Source of the DNA: Prochlorococcus sp. AG-355-P07
GTDB lineage: Bacteria > Cyanobacteriota > Cyanobacteriia > PCC-6307 > Cyanobiaceae
NCBI GenBank assembly: GCA_003280575.1
Contig: QCEN01000008.1
Location: forward strand, 1-64,000
Direction of reading: 5' to 3'
DNA length: 64,000 nucleotides
The notes under the pieces were generated by a model. That model made no database searches, was not told the DNA's origin, and saw only the letters and a list, made by a program, of their open reading frames with translations. The translations under genes and the position numbers were made by a program. This document shows positions 9,142 through 18,033 of this stretch, one piece after another; the first letter of the stretch is position 1, and each line of letters starts with the position of its first letter.

Positions 9142-11031
9142 TTAATTAACTAACTTAAATTTCTCAACAATTTTATCTGCCATCTGATCAGGCATAAGTC
9201 CTAGTTTTTCTTTGCTCTGATCAGGTGAAGCATGATCAACTAAAACATCAGGTATACCTATTCTATATACAGGAATGTTTATTTCGCTATCGTTTAATAA
9301 TTCAACTATTGCGGAACCAAATCCACCTATTAAGGTTCCTTCTTCCATGGTTACAACTTTTTGAATCCTACTTGCTAAAGGCAGAATAAGATTTTTATCG
9401 AGAGGTTTAACAAATCTAGCATTAACAATGCATGCATTAATGTTCATGTTTTTTAAGATCTCTGCAGTTTTGATTGCTGATGAGACCATAGAACCATAAG
9501 CAATAATTAAAATATCTTCTCCTTCTTCAAGTATTTCAGCTTCGCCTATATTCAAAGGTTCCCAACCCTCATCCATTACAGCCACTCCTAATCCAGAACC
9601 TCTTGGTATTCTTAGAGCTGTAGGACCATTATGGTTTATTGAAGTTATTAACATTCTCTGTAATTCAGACTCATCCTTTGGAGCCATCAATACAAAATTA
9701 GGTATAGATCTCATATAACTGATATCGTACTGACCTTGGTGAGTAGGACCGTCAGCTCCAACTATCCCTGCTCTATCAAGTACGAATGATACAGGTAAAT
9801 TTTGTATTCCTACATCATGAATTAATTGGTCGAAAGCACGTTGAAGAAAAGTACTATAAATAGCTACTACAGGTTTAAGACCATCGCAGGACATTCCTGC
9901 TGCAAGAGTAACTGCATGTTGTTCTGCTATTCCTACATCGATATATTGATCAGGAATATTTTTTTGCAATATATCTAAACCAGTGCCTGTTGCCATTGCA
10001 GCTGTAATACCAACGACTTTACTATCTTGCTCACATATTTTTAACAAGGTTTGACCAAATATTTTACTATAACTAACAGGTTTAGGTTTCTTTGATGGAA
10101 TAGATTTCCCAGTTGTAAGATCAAATGCAGACTGAGCATGATAACCAACCTGATCGGCTTCTGCATATGGATAACCCTTCCCTTTTGTTGTGACAACATG
10201 AACAAGTACAGGTCTTTTAAGTTTATGGGCTGTGTTAAAGGTCTTAACTAAGTTACCAATATCATGACCATCAATAGGACCCATATATGTAAATCCTAGT
10301 TCTTCAAAAACAGCTCCTACCTTAGGCACAGATAGTCGTCTAACGCTTCCTTTAATATTTTTAAGTTCTTCAGGGATATCCCTACCAATTAAGGGTATAT
10401 TTTTTACACTTTCTTGAACACTTTCAGACAAAAATTGCAATGGTGGACTTACTCTTACCTTATTTAAGTAAGATGAAAGGGCTCCAACCGGAGGTGAAAT
10501 AGACATGTCATTATCATTTAAAATTACTACTAAAGGAGTATTTGGTAAGTGACCTGCATGATTTATTGCTTCTAATGCCATTCCTCCAGTTAGTGCTCCA
10601 TCTCCAATAACAGCGACACATTTATAATTTTCACCTTTTCTATCTCTTGCTATTGCCATTCCTAAAGCAGCAGAAATAGAAGTACTCGCATGTCCAGCAC
10701 CAAAATGATCAAATTTACTTTCACTTCTTTTTAGATATCCAGCAACTCCATTTTGTTGCCTTAGAGAATCAAATTTACTGAAACGTCCTGTAATTAATTT
10801 ATGAGGATAACCTTGATGTCCTACATCCCAAACAACTTTGTCAAAATCAAGATCAAGAGTTTGATATAAAGCCAATGTCAACTCAACTACACCCAAGCCA
10901 GGACCAAGATGTCCTCCACTAGTAGATACTACCTGAAGATGTCTTTCTCTGATTTGACAAGCAATTTCCTCTAATTGTGAAACTGTTAAGCCATGAAGTT
11001 GATTTGGATGACTTAACTCACTTAAAAGCAT
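9142..11031 (-). CDS. dxs: 1-Deoxy-D-xylulose-5-phosphate synthase
   Basis: A 629-residue thiamine-diphosphate enzyme that condenses pyruvate with glyceraldehyde-3-phosphate, the entry step of the MEP isoprenoid pathway supplying chlorophyll phytyl chains, carotenoids and quinones. The TPP/Mg-binding motif [13 protein letters not shown]...LNDNDMSIS lies near residues 143-175, the transketolase-type pyrimidine domain carries [15 protein letters not shown] (catalytic Glu near 369), and a transketolase C-terminal domain ends the protein. Length is normal. It is convergent with psaK (19-bp gap) and divergent from ilvA. IspE, another enzyme of this pathway, is encoded elsewhere in the window. Confidence 0.97.
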   Translation of the reverse strand: MLLSELSHPNQLHGLTVSQLEEIACQIRERHLQVVSTSGGHLGPGLGVVELTLALYQTLDLDFDKVVWDVGHQGYPHKLITGRFSKFDSLRQQNGVAGYLKRSESKFDHFGAGHASTSISAALGMAIARDRKGENYKCVAVIGDGALTGGMALEAINHAGHLPNTPLVVILNDNDMSISPPVGALSSYLNKVRVSPPLQFLSESVQESVKNIPLIGRDIPEELKNIKGSVRRLSVPKVGAVFEELGFTYMGPIDGHDIGNLVKTFNTAHKLKRPVLVHVVTTKGKGYPYAEADQVGYHAQSAFDLTTGKSIPSKKPKPVSYSKIFGQTLLKICEQDSKVVGITAAMATGTGLDILQKNIPDQYIDVGIAEQHAVTLAAGMSCDGLKPVVAIYSTFLQRAFDQLIHDVGIQNLPVSFVLDRAGIVGADGPTHQGQYDISYMRSIPNFVLMAPKDESELQRMLITSINHNGPTALRIPRGSGLGVAVMDEGWEPLNIGEAEILEEGEDILIIAYGSMVSSAIKTAEILKNMNINACIVNARFVKPLDKNLILPLASRIQKVVTMEEGTLIGGFGSAIVELLNDSEINIPVYRIGIPDVLVDHASPDQSKEKLGLMPDQMADKIVEKFKLVN

Positions 11032-11148
11032 TTAACAATAATTGGTATCTATATAATCTAAAACGCCGAGGTGCAAAATGAGTATTTTTTTTTGAAATAG
11101 CTCATGTAATGTTTTATTAGATTAATAATTAATGCTAAAAATATATAT

Positions 11149-12690
11149 ATGAATGATTATTTTGAAAAAATACTTCAAGCTGAAGTCTATGAAGTTGCAA
11201 AAAAAACACCACTAGAGAAAGCTCATTATTTGAGTAATAAACTTAATAATGAAGTTTTTCTAAAAAGAGAAGATCTTCAGGATGTATTTTCATTCAAAAT
11301 AAGAGGTGCATATAACAAAATGAGTAAGCTAAGTAATGCTCAGCTTGCTCAGGGAGTAATTACTTCAAGTGCTGGCAATCATGCTCAGGGGGTTGCACTT
11401 AGTGCTCTTAAGTTAAATTGCCAAGCAACCATATTAATGCCCATTACAACACCTCTAGTAAAAGTTAATGCAGTAAAAAATTTAAAAGCAAAAGTTATAT
11501 TATATGGCGATAACTATGATGAAACTTACAAAGAGGCAATAAGGATTAGCCAAGAAAGAAATTTATGCTTTATTCATCCGTTTGATGATCCAGAGGTTAT
11601 AGCAGGACAAGGAACTATAGCTATAGAACTTGAACAGCAGCTTAAGGAAAAACCTTATGCAATTTATATTGCTGTAGGTGGTGGGGGATTGATATCAGGA
11701 ATATCCTTATACGTTAAAAAAATATGGCCCGAAGTTAAAATAATTGGTGTAGAACCAGAAGATGCTGACGCTATGACGAAATCTTTGGAAGAAGATAAAA
11801 TTGTGGAATTATCTTCTGTAGGTCAATTTGCAGATGGAGTGGCGGTTAAAAAAATTGGTAAAAATACTTTTGATATTGGCAGAAAATATATAGATAAGAT
11901 GATTAAGGTTAATACTGACGAAATCTGTGCTGCTATAAAAGATGTTTTTGAGGATACTAGATCCATACTAGAGCCCGCAGGTGCCTTATCAATAGCGGGA
12001 ATGAAAAAAGATATCTTAAATTCGAATCATTCAAATAGAAAAATGGTTGCGATTGCATGTGGTGCAAATATGAATTTTGAGAGGCTAAGGTTTGTTGCAG
12101 AGAGAGCTGAACTTGGAGAGTGTAAAGAAGTAATGATGGCTGTAGAAATTCCTGAACGTGCTGGTAGTCTAATAGATTTTTGTAAGTTACTTGATAATAG
12201 AAATTTAACTGAATTCAGCTACAGGATGTCAAATTCTAAGAATGCACAGATCTTTGTAGGGGTTCAAGTCTATGGTTTAAATGATAAAAAAAATCTATTA
12301 AATGCATTTAGAAATTCTCAGTACTCATTTATTGACATAAGTGAAGATGAATTATCTAAAAATCATCTAAGACATATGGTAGGTGGAAGATTACCAAGGG
12401 ATTTTAAAGAGATGGAATATAGAAACTTTATTGAACTTTTATACAGATTTGAGTTTCCTGAAAGGCCTGGCGCATTAATAAACTTCTTAAATAATATGAA
12501 ATCAAATTGGTCTATAAGCGTATTTCACTACAGGAATTATGGAGCTGATGTGGGAAAAATTGTCATTGGAGTTTTGATCGATAAAAATGATATTTTAGAG
12601 TGGAATAAATTTGTAAGAATTCTAGGCTATAAATTCTGGGATGAAACTCAAAACGATACATATAGATTATTCCTTGGTGCATCAGATTAA
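11149..12690 (+). CDS. ilvA: Threonine ammonia-lyase, biosynthetic
   Basis: A 513-residue PLP enzyme that deaminates threonine to 2-oxobutanoate, the committed step to isoleucine. The PLP lysine is in SFKIRGAYNKM near residue 59, the substrate loop is SSAGNHAQG, and the phosphate-binding loop is VGGGGL near residue 183. The C-terminal third (about 330-513) holds two ACT-like regulatory repeats (VEIPERAGSLIDFCKLL and FEFPERPGALINFLNNM), as in long IlvA forms feedback-inhibited by isoleucine. The start ATG follows a 117-bp divergent gap to dxs. Confidence 0.96.
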   Translation: MNDYFEKILQAEVYEVAKKTPLEKAHYLSNKLNNEVFLKREDLQDVFSFKIRGAYNKMSKLSNAQLAQGVITSSAGNHAQGVALSALKLNCQATILMPITTPLVKVNAVKNLKAKVILYGDNYDETYKEAIRISQERNLCFIHPFDDPEVIAGQGTIAIELEQQLKEKPYAIYIAVGGGGLISGISLYVKKIWPEVKIIGVEPEDADAMTKSLEEDKIVELSSVGQFADGVAVKKIGKNTFDIGRKYIDKMIKVNTDEICAAIKDVFEDTRSILEPAGALSIAGMKKDILNSNHSNRKMVAIACGANMNFERLRFVAERAELGECKEVMMAVEIPERAGSLIDFCKLLDNRNLTEFSYRMSNSKNAQIFVGVQVYGLNDKKNLLNAFRNSQYSFIDISEDELSKNHLRHMVGGRLPRDFKEMEYRNFIELLYRFEFPERPGALINFLNNMKSNWSISVFHYRNYGADVGKIVIGVLIDKNDILEWNKFVRILGYKFWDETQNDTYRLFLGASD

Positions 12691-12711
12691 ATTTAAGGTA
12701 AATTAGGAAAG

Positions 12712-13263
12712 ATTTCGGTAATTAAAATCAATCAATCTGATCTAAATACTAAGCCAATATCTGATATAGATCTAGTTACTAAAGTTGAAGCTGTTCTATA
12801 TTTGAAAGGCAGACCAATAACAAAAAAGGATCTTTCAGAAATTACTAATTCTGATATAAACTCAATAAATGATGCAATTAAAGATCTAAAAAATAAATAC
12901 TCTAACCCCAAATCAGCCATTGAATTAAATGAACTTAATAGTAGTTTTTCTCTCGAACTAAAATCTAGTCTTAATGAATTCGTCGATGATTTACTTCCTT
13001 CTGATTTGAAAACATCCGAATTAAGGACATTGGCAACTATTGCGATCAAAAAAAAGATCCTTCAGTCGGATCTTATACTTCTTAGAGGTTCAGGTGCTTA
13101 TGATCATATTAAAGAATTATTAGAAAAGAAGTTCATCGTCAAACGGAAGCAAAAAGATGGTAGATCATATTGGCTATCATTGTCAGAAAAGTTTTTTCAA
13201 ACTTTTGCTGTAAGTAATGAATATCTTTCAAATATAGGAAGCGGTAACAATAAGCAGCAATAA
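12712..13263 (+). CDS. scpB: Segregation and condensation protein B
   Basis: ScpB dimerises and binds ScpA to form the kleisin part of the SMC chromosome-condensation complex. Two winged-helix domains are visible; conserved blocks include KVEAVLYLKGRPIT near the N-terminus and a second wHTH containing LRTLATIAIKKKILQSDLILLRGSGAYDHIKELLEKKFI. The family block EAVLYLKG lies upstream of the first conventional start in frame (TTG at 12802), so the real gene must begin earlier. The frame is open from 12697, after a TAA at 12694, and contains no ATG, GTG or TTG there. I therefore propose ATT at 12712, preceded by an AGGA sequence at 12705-12708, or ATT at 12721. The 5' end is uncertain; the product is not. 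Confidence 0.8.
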   Translation: MSVIKINQSDLNTKPISDIDLVTKVEAVLYLKGRPITKKDLSEITNSDINSINDAIKDLKNKYSNPKSAIELNELNSSFSLELKSSLNEFVDDLLPSDLKTSELRTLATIAIKKKILQSDLILLRGSGAYDHIKELLEKKFIVKRKQKDGRSYWLSLSEKFFQTFAVSNEYLSNIGSGNNKQQ

Positions 13264-13301
13264 TGAGTAAATGTTAGAATGATTAAAATTAAGACAAGAT
13301 A

Positions 13302-13580
13302 ATGTTATCTGAGATTTTTGCTGTTCTGGGTCAGACTTTATCAATTTATTCTTTCATATTGATAATAAGAATTTTACTTACATGGTTTCCAGGTATTGAT
13401 TGGAGTAACGGTGTTTTATCTGCATTAACTTCTATCACAGATCCTTATTTAAACATTTTTAGAGGTATTATCCCTCCAATAGGTGGATTTGATATTTCAT
13501 CTTTGTTAGCTTTTTTACTTTTAAATGTTATTCAAAATTTAATTACAAATCTCCAGTATGCAAGCTTAGGTTATAGCTGA
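13302..13580 (+). CDS. YggT family membrane protein
   Basis: A 92-residue membrane protein with two hydrophobic segments and the family signature RILLTWFPGIDW followed by TDPYLNIFRGIIPPIGGFDISSLLAF. Homologues (YggT, YlmG, and chloroplast CCB3/YLMG) are linked to cell or nucleoid division and to cytochrome b6f heme attachment in plastids; the precise bacterial role is unsettled. It lies 38 bp after scpB, and a link to chromosome or cell division would fit, though that is inference. It is convergent with the MazG-like gene. Confidence 0.88.
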   Translation: MLSEIFAVLGQTLSIYSFILIIRILLTWFPGIDWSNGVLSALTSITDPYLNIFRGIIPPIGGFDISSLLAFLLLNVIQNLITNLQYASLGYS

Positions 13581-13582
13581 AT

Positions 13583-13912
13583 TTATCTATCATCTCCAGA
13601 ACCTCTTATCTTGCCTTTAGCAGCTCTTAATTTTAATTTTTCAAGGTTTTGTAATGCAACATCTTCTAAATTGAAATTTAATTCTGTACAAAGATTTGAT
13701 ACATACCACAAAACATCTCCTAACTCTTTTTTAATACCTAATTTTGATTCTTTATCAAATATTCCATTTTTATCTCTTATGACCTTTTTCACTTTTTCAG
13801 CCACCTCACCAGCCTCCCCCACTAAACCAAGAGTTGGATAAATATTATTTGAACCTAAATCTGGGTATTGCGCTGTTTCTCTAGCTTTTTTCTGATATGT
13901 TTTAAAATCCAT
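13583..13912 (-). CDS. MazG-like nucleotide pyrophosphohydrolase
   Basis: A 109-residue all-alpha NTP pyrophosphatase of the MazG/dUTPase-2 superfamily. The signature EAGEVAEKVKK...KELGDVLWYVSNLCTEL supplies the acidic Mg2+ ligands (EExxE plus ExxD pattern), and an N-terminal helix contains YQKKARETAQYP. It is a single-domain form, so it is not the long cellular MazG. Such enzymes remove non-canonical nucleotides or tune NTP pools; the substrate here is unknown. It ends 3 bp from the YggT gene on the opposite strand. Confidence 0.88.
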   Translation of the reverse strand: MDFKTYQKKARETAQYPDLGSNNIYPTLGLVGEAGEVAEKVKKVIRDKNGIFDKESKLGIKKELGDVLWYVSNLCTELNFNLEDVALQNLEKLKLRAAKGKIRGSGDDR

Positions 13913-13973
13913 GACTTAAATAACTAACTTTGGGTATGGTAAATTTATTTATATCTAGCAATATTATCTATAT

Positions 13974-15764
13974 ATGTCGAATATTGATTTAAAAAGAAGA
14001 ACAAAAATAGTAGCAACTATTGGCCCTGCAACACAATCTGAGGAGATAATTACAAATTTAATTAAAGCTGGAGTAACAACATTCAGATTAAATTTCTCAC
14101 ATGGAGATCATAAAGACCATGCTGAGAGAATAAAAACTATAAGAGAAGTATCAAAAAAGTTAGATATAGATATTGGAATATTGCAAGATCTTCAAGGACC
14201 TAAAATACGATTAGGGCGCTTTAAAGATGGGCCAGTAAAAGTTAAAAAAGGGGATAAATTCACACTGACATCAAATGAAGTCGAATGTACAAATACTATT
14301 GCAAATGTAACCTACGACAAACTTTCTCAAGAAGTTAGCGAAGGGAAAAGAATACTTTTAGATGACGGTAAAATAGAAATGATTGTAGAAAAGGTTGATA
14401 CAAAAGCTAATAATTTGGAGTGTATGGTAACTGTAGGAGGGGTACTTTCAAACAATAAAGGTGTTAACTTTCCAGATGTTCAATTATCAGTAAAAGCATT
14501 AACAGAAAAAGATAAAGACGATTTAAAATTCGGTTTATCTGAACAAGTTGATTGGATAGCACTAAGTTTCGTAAGAAATCCATCCGATATAAATGAGATA
14601 AAAGATTTAATAAACAAAAGTGGGCATTCAACTCCTGTAGTCGCAAAAATAGAAAAATTTGAAGCGATTGATCAGATTGATACAGTATTACCCTTATGTG
14701 ATGGGGTTATGGTTGCAAGAGGTGATTTGGGAGTAGAAATGCCTGCTGAAGAAGTTCCCCTTTTACAAAAAGAGTTAATAAGAAAAGCTAATACATTAGG
14801 TATCCCAATAATTACAGCGACTCAAATGCTTGATTCTATGGCTTCTAACCCAAGACCAACTAGGGCCGAAGTCAGTGATGTTGCAAATGCAATTCTGGAT
14901 GGGACAGATGCTGTAATGCTTTCAAACGAAACTGCAGTTGGGGATTATCCTGTAGAGGCAGTTGAAACGATGGCAACCATAGCGAGAAGAATTGAAAGGG
15001 ATTATCCACTTAAGGCTATTGAAAGCCACTTACCCAGTACGATCCCAAATGCTATCAGTGCAGCAGTAAGTAATATAGCTAGACAACTTGACGCAGGGGC
15101 TATAATCCCATTAACTAAATCAGGTTCTACAGCTCGAAATGTAAGTAAGTTCAGACCACCAACACCTATCTTGGCAACTACTACAGAAAGAAGTGTAGCG
15201 AGAAGATTGCAACTTGTTTGGGGAGTTACTCCAATAGTCGTTAAAAATGATGAAAGAACAGCAAAAACTTTTAGTTTAGCTATGCAAATTGCTCAAGAGA
15301 TGGGGATCCTAAATCAAGGAGATTTAGTAGTTCAAACCGCAGGTACATTAACTGGAATTAGCGGCTCTACAGATTTAATAAAAGTCGGTTTAGTAAGAAA
15401 GATTGTATCAAGAGGAATTTCAATAGGGGAAATCGGTGTTACAGGTAAAGCAAGAATAATTAAAAATAATCTCGATATATCCTTAATTTGCCCAGGAGAA
15501 ATATTATTTGTTCCGAAGGAATTAATGAAAAATATTCCGCTGAGTAAAAATATTGCCGGGATTGTTACGAACCAAAATGTAAATGATGTTTATGCTTTTT
15601 TTAACAAAAATAATAAAAAGATTTCTACAATTTGTAATCTAGAAAGTATTGATAATCATCAAATCAGTAATGGCGATCTTATTACACTCCAGCTTAATGA
15701 AGGTGTTATATACATGGGACAAATTGAAGATGATGATGCAATAGATAAATATAAATATGTCTAG
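13974..15764 (+). CDS. pyk: Pyruvate kinase
   Basis: A 596-residue enzyme transferring phosphate from phosphoenolpyruvate to ADP in lower glycolysis. The barrel carries IGPATQS at the N-terminus, the Mg2+/K+ catalytic segment VAKIEKFEAID near residue 223, MVARGDLGVEMP, and the TATQMLDSM loop near 282. It is longer than the 470-residue core: residues about 475-596 form the extra C-terminal domain (GISIGEIGVTGKARII...NDVYAFFNKN...) related to the PEP-utilising phosphohistidine domain, as seen in cyanobacterial and Bacillus enzymes. The stop overlaps the next gene by 8 bp, so the two are probably co-transcribed. Confidence 0.96.
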   Translation: MSNIDLKRRTKIVATIGPATQSEEIITNLIKAGVTTFRLNFSHGDHKDHAERIKTIREVSKKLDIDIGILQDLQGPKIRLGRFKDGPVKVKKGDKFTLTSNEVECTNTIANVTYDKLSQEVSEGKRILLDDGKIEMIVEKVDTKANNLECMVTVGGVLSNNKGVNFPDVQLSVKALTEKDKDDLKFGLSEQVDWIALSFVRNPSDINEIKDLINKSGHSTPVVAKIEKFEAIDQIDTVLPLCDGVMVARGDLGVEMPAEEVPLLQKELIRKANTLGIPIITATQMLDSMASNPRPTRAEVSDVANAILDGTDAVMLSNETAVGDYPVEAVETMATIARRIERDYPLKAIESHLPSTIPNAISAAVSNIARQLDAGAIIPLTKSGSTARNVSKFRPPTPILATTTERSVARRLQLVWGVTPIVVKNDERTAKTFSLAMQIAQEMGILNQGDLVVQTAGTLTGISGSTDLIKVGLVRKIVSRGISIGEIGVTGKARIIKNNLDISLICPGEILFVPKELMKNIPLSKNIAGIVTNQNVNDVYAFFNKNNKKISTICNLESIDNHQISNGDLITLQLNEGVIYMGQIEDDDAIDKYKYV

Positions 15765-16989
15765 GAATATTTCAATAAAAGAAGCCTTGGGCATGGCAAC
15801 AAAAACTTTAGTTTCGAACAAATTGAGAAGTTCGTTAACAATGCTTGGGATAATTATAGGAAATGCCTCAGTTATTACTCTTGTTGGACTTGGAAGAGGT
15901 GCTCAAACATTAGCAAAAAACCAATTAAGTAATTTAGGTGCCAATGTTTTATTCATTGTTCCAGGAAATAATGACACAAGAAGAAGAGGTATTTCATTTC
16001 CTAAAAACCTTGTTTTAGAAGATGCTATAGCAATAAGCAATCAAGTCCCAACAGTTAAAAAAGTAGCTCCTCAAATCTCTGCTAACGAAATAGTGCAATC
16101 AAATTCTAAAAGTTTAAATATATCAATTGCTGGAGTTACGCCTGAATTTCTTGAAGTACGAAGCTTTGAAGTTGATAAGGGTAGATTTTTATCAAAAAGT
16201 GATGTCAATAGTGCAAGAAGTTATGTTGTGATAGGTCCTGATCTTAAAGACGAATTTTTCAAAGATAAATCTTCATCACTTGGAAAAAAAATCAGAATTA
16301 AAGACCATACCTATGAAATTATCGGAATATTAAAACCTAAAGGTGCTGTATTTGGAAGTAATCAAGACAAAAATGCTTATATTCCCTTAACTACCATGGT
16401 AAATAGGATTACTGGAAAGGATCCTACATATGGTATAAGTTTAAGCTTCATTAGTGTTGAGGCGATAAATAAAAATGCAACTAGTGCCGCTAAATTTCAG
16501 ATTACTAACTTGTTAAGGCAAAGACATAAAATAATCAGAGATGATGACTTTGCGGTTAGATCACAAGAAGATGCGCTGAATATAGTAACCAACATTACAA
16601 GTGGACTAACTTTTTTATTGGCTGGTATTGGGGCAGTATCTTTAGTGGTTGGAGGCATAGGAATCATGAATATCATGCTTGTTTCTGTAAGCGAAAGGAC
16701 TGAAGAGATTGGACTAAGAAAAGCAATAGGAGCTAAACAGTCTGATATATTAATTCAATTTTTAATTGAGGCATTGATTTTATCTACAATTGGAGGATTA
16801 ATTGGAACAACAACGGGATTATCAGGTGTTTTTCTATTATCTCTGATAACACCACTTCCTGCATCGGTAGGAATTACAACTACTTTGTCCACCATGATCA
16901 TTTCAGGATCAATAGGTTTAATCTTTGGCGTTTTACCTGCAAAAAGAGCTTCTAAATTAGATCCAATTGTTGCATTAAGAAGTTTATAA
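15757..16989 (+). CDS. ABC transporter permease, MacB/FtsX family
   Basis: A 410-residue permease with the MacB layout: an N-terminal transmembrane helix (LRSSLTMLGIIIGNASVITLVGLGRGAQ), a periplasmic MacB-type domain (about residues 50-270) and three C-terminal helices of the FtsX domain, including GGIGIMNIMLVSVSERTEEIGLRKAIGAKQ. MacB-type transporters use mechanotransmission to export peptides or lipoproteins or to drive envelope proteins. No cognate ATP-binding subunit or membrane-fusion protein adjoins it, so the partner must be elsewhere. Its start lies within the last codons of pyk. Confidence 0.9.
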   Translation: MSRNISIKEALGMATKTLVSNKLRSSLTMLGIIIGNASVITLVGLGRGAQTLAKNQLSNLGANVLFIVPGNNDTRRRGISFPKNLVLEDAIAISNQVPTVKKVAPQISANEIVQSNSKSLNISIAGVTPEFLEVRSFEVDKGRFLSKSDVNSARSYVVIGPDLKDEFFKDKSSSLGKKIRIKDHTYEIIGILKPKGAVFGSNQDKNAYIPLTTMVNRITGKDPTYGISLSFISVEAINKNATSAAKFQITNLLRQRHKIIRDDDFAVRSQEDALNIVTNITSGLTFLLAGIGAVSLVVGGIGIMNIMLVSVSERTEEIGLRKAIGAKQSDILIQFLIEALILSTIGGLIGTTTGLSGVFLLSLITPLPASVGITTTLSTMIISGSIGLIFGVLPAKRASKLDPIVALRSL

Positions 16990-17004
16990 ATAGAATTTAT
17001 AATA

Positions 17005-17574
17005 ATGCTCAATTTTTATAAATTAATTGAGATACTGGTGAGTCTTCAATCACTTGTAATAACATCAATGTTACCTGTTTATATTCCACTATCATTTATC
17101 TATAAATCTAGTAATAACTATGAGTTACCTACCACATGGCAAATACCAACAATAATTTTATTAACACTAATATTCCATAAAAAAGTTGTTTTCAGAGCAT
17201 TTTCTATATATATAGTTTTGGGATTATTTTTATTTCCTGTCTTTCATCAAGGAGGTTCAATAGGTTATTTGCTCACTCCAAATTTTGGTTATTTATTAGG
17301 TTATTATCCATTAATCATGATAATTGATAATTTAAATACTAGAGATAATATAAACGTTGTTAACTTTTTAAAAAATGGATTTATAGCAATAGTTGCTATG
17401 CATTTAACTGGAATATTTTACAACTTCATACAAATAATTTTCTACAGTCAATTTAATTTATTTTTATATAATTTAGGGAAATACTCATTAGGTAAGATTG
17501 GATATCATTTTTTAATGCTTTTTCCACTTTTATTACTTATTAAACCTATAAAACGTTTAAAACATAACAAATAA
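17005..17574 (+). CDS. BioY-family transporter substrate-binding subunit
   Basis: A 189-residue, very hydrophobic protein with about six membrane helices. The central segment FHQGGSIGYLLTPNFGYLLGYYP resembles the Gly-rich loop typical of BioY, the S-component that captures biotin for energy-coupling-factor transporters. No EcfT or ECF ATPase gene is adjacent; BioY can use shared ECF modules or act alone. Substrate assignment is from family resemblance only. The stop TAA overlaps the lspA ATG by one base. Confidence 0.8.
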   Translation: MLNFYKLIEILVSLQSLVITSMLPVYIPLSFIYKSSNNYELPTTWQIPTIILLTLIFHKKVVFRAFSIYIVLGLFLFPVFHQGGSIGYLLTPNFGYLLGYYPLIMIIDNLNTRDNINVVNFLKNGFIAIVAMHLTGIFYNFIQIIFYSQFNLFLYNLGKYSLGKIGYHFLMLFPLLLLIKPIKRLKHNK

Positions 17575-18032
17575 TGATTAATAAAATACAAACAAAAATA
17601 TATTTTTTATCATTAAGTATTTTTATTGTTCTAATAGATCAATTATCGAAATATTTAATGTCTTATAATAATAAATTATTTATCAATAAAGATTTTATTT
17701 TTTTCAAATTAGACTTTGTAAAAAATTACGGGGCAGCATTTAACATATTTAGTGGTAGTAGAATATTTTTATCTTTAATAAGTATTATTTTTTCAATTTT
17801 ACTAATTTATTTAATTTTTAGAAAAAATACTTTAAATTCATTTGATCTATATGCTTATAGCTTTATTCTTGGTGGAACTATTGGTAATGGTATAGATAGG
17901 ATATATAAAGGTTTTGTGGTTGATTTCATAAATTTAAATATTATAAATTTTCCAGTATTTAATATTGCTGATATTTCTATTAATATTGGTTTTATTTTTT
18001 TACTGTATAACATATTTAAGAATAGTAGATAA
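17574..18032 (+). CDS. lspA: Lipoprotein signal peptidase (signal peptidase II)
   Basis: A 152-residue inner-membrane aspartyl protease that removes signal peptides from diacylglyceryl-modified prolipoproteins. Family motifs are present: IVLIDQLSKY in helix 1, KNYGAAFNIFSG, GGTIGNGIDRIYKGFVVDFIN with the first catalytic Asp, and FPVFNIADISIN with the second. Four membrane helices are predicted. The gene is coupled to the bioY-like gene by a TAATG junction and is followed one base later by the GTPase gene. Confidence 0.94.
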   Translation: MINKIQTKIYFLSLSIFIVLIDQLSKYLMSYNNKLFINKDFIFFKLDFVKNYGAAFNIFSGSRIFLSLISIIFSILLIYLIFRKNTLNSFDLYAYSFILGGTIGNGIDRIYKGFVVDFINLNIINFPVFNIADISINIGFIFLLYNIFKNSR

Positions 18033-18033
18033 A

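Noticed and set aside
12732-13049. Minus-strand ORF across scpB
   Set aside because: It runs antisense to the conserved winged-helix region and shows only coding-shadow composition.
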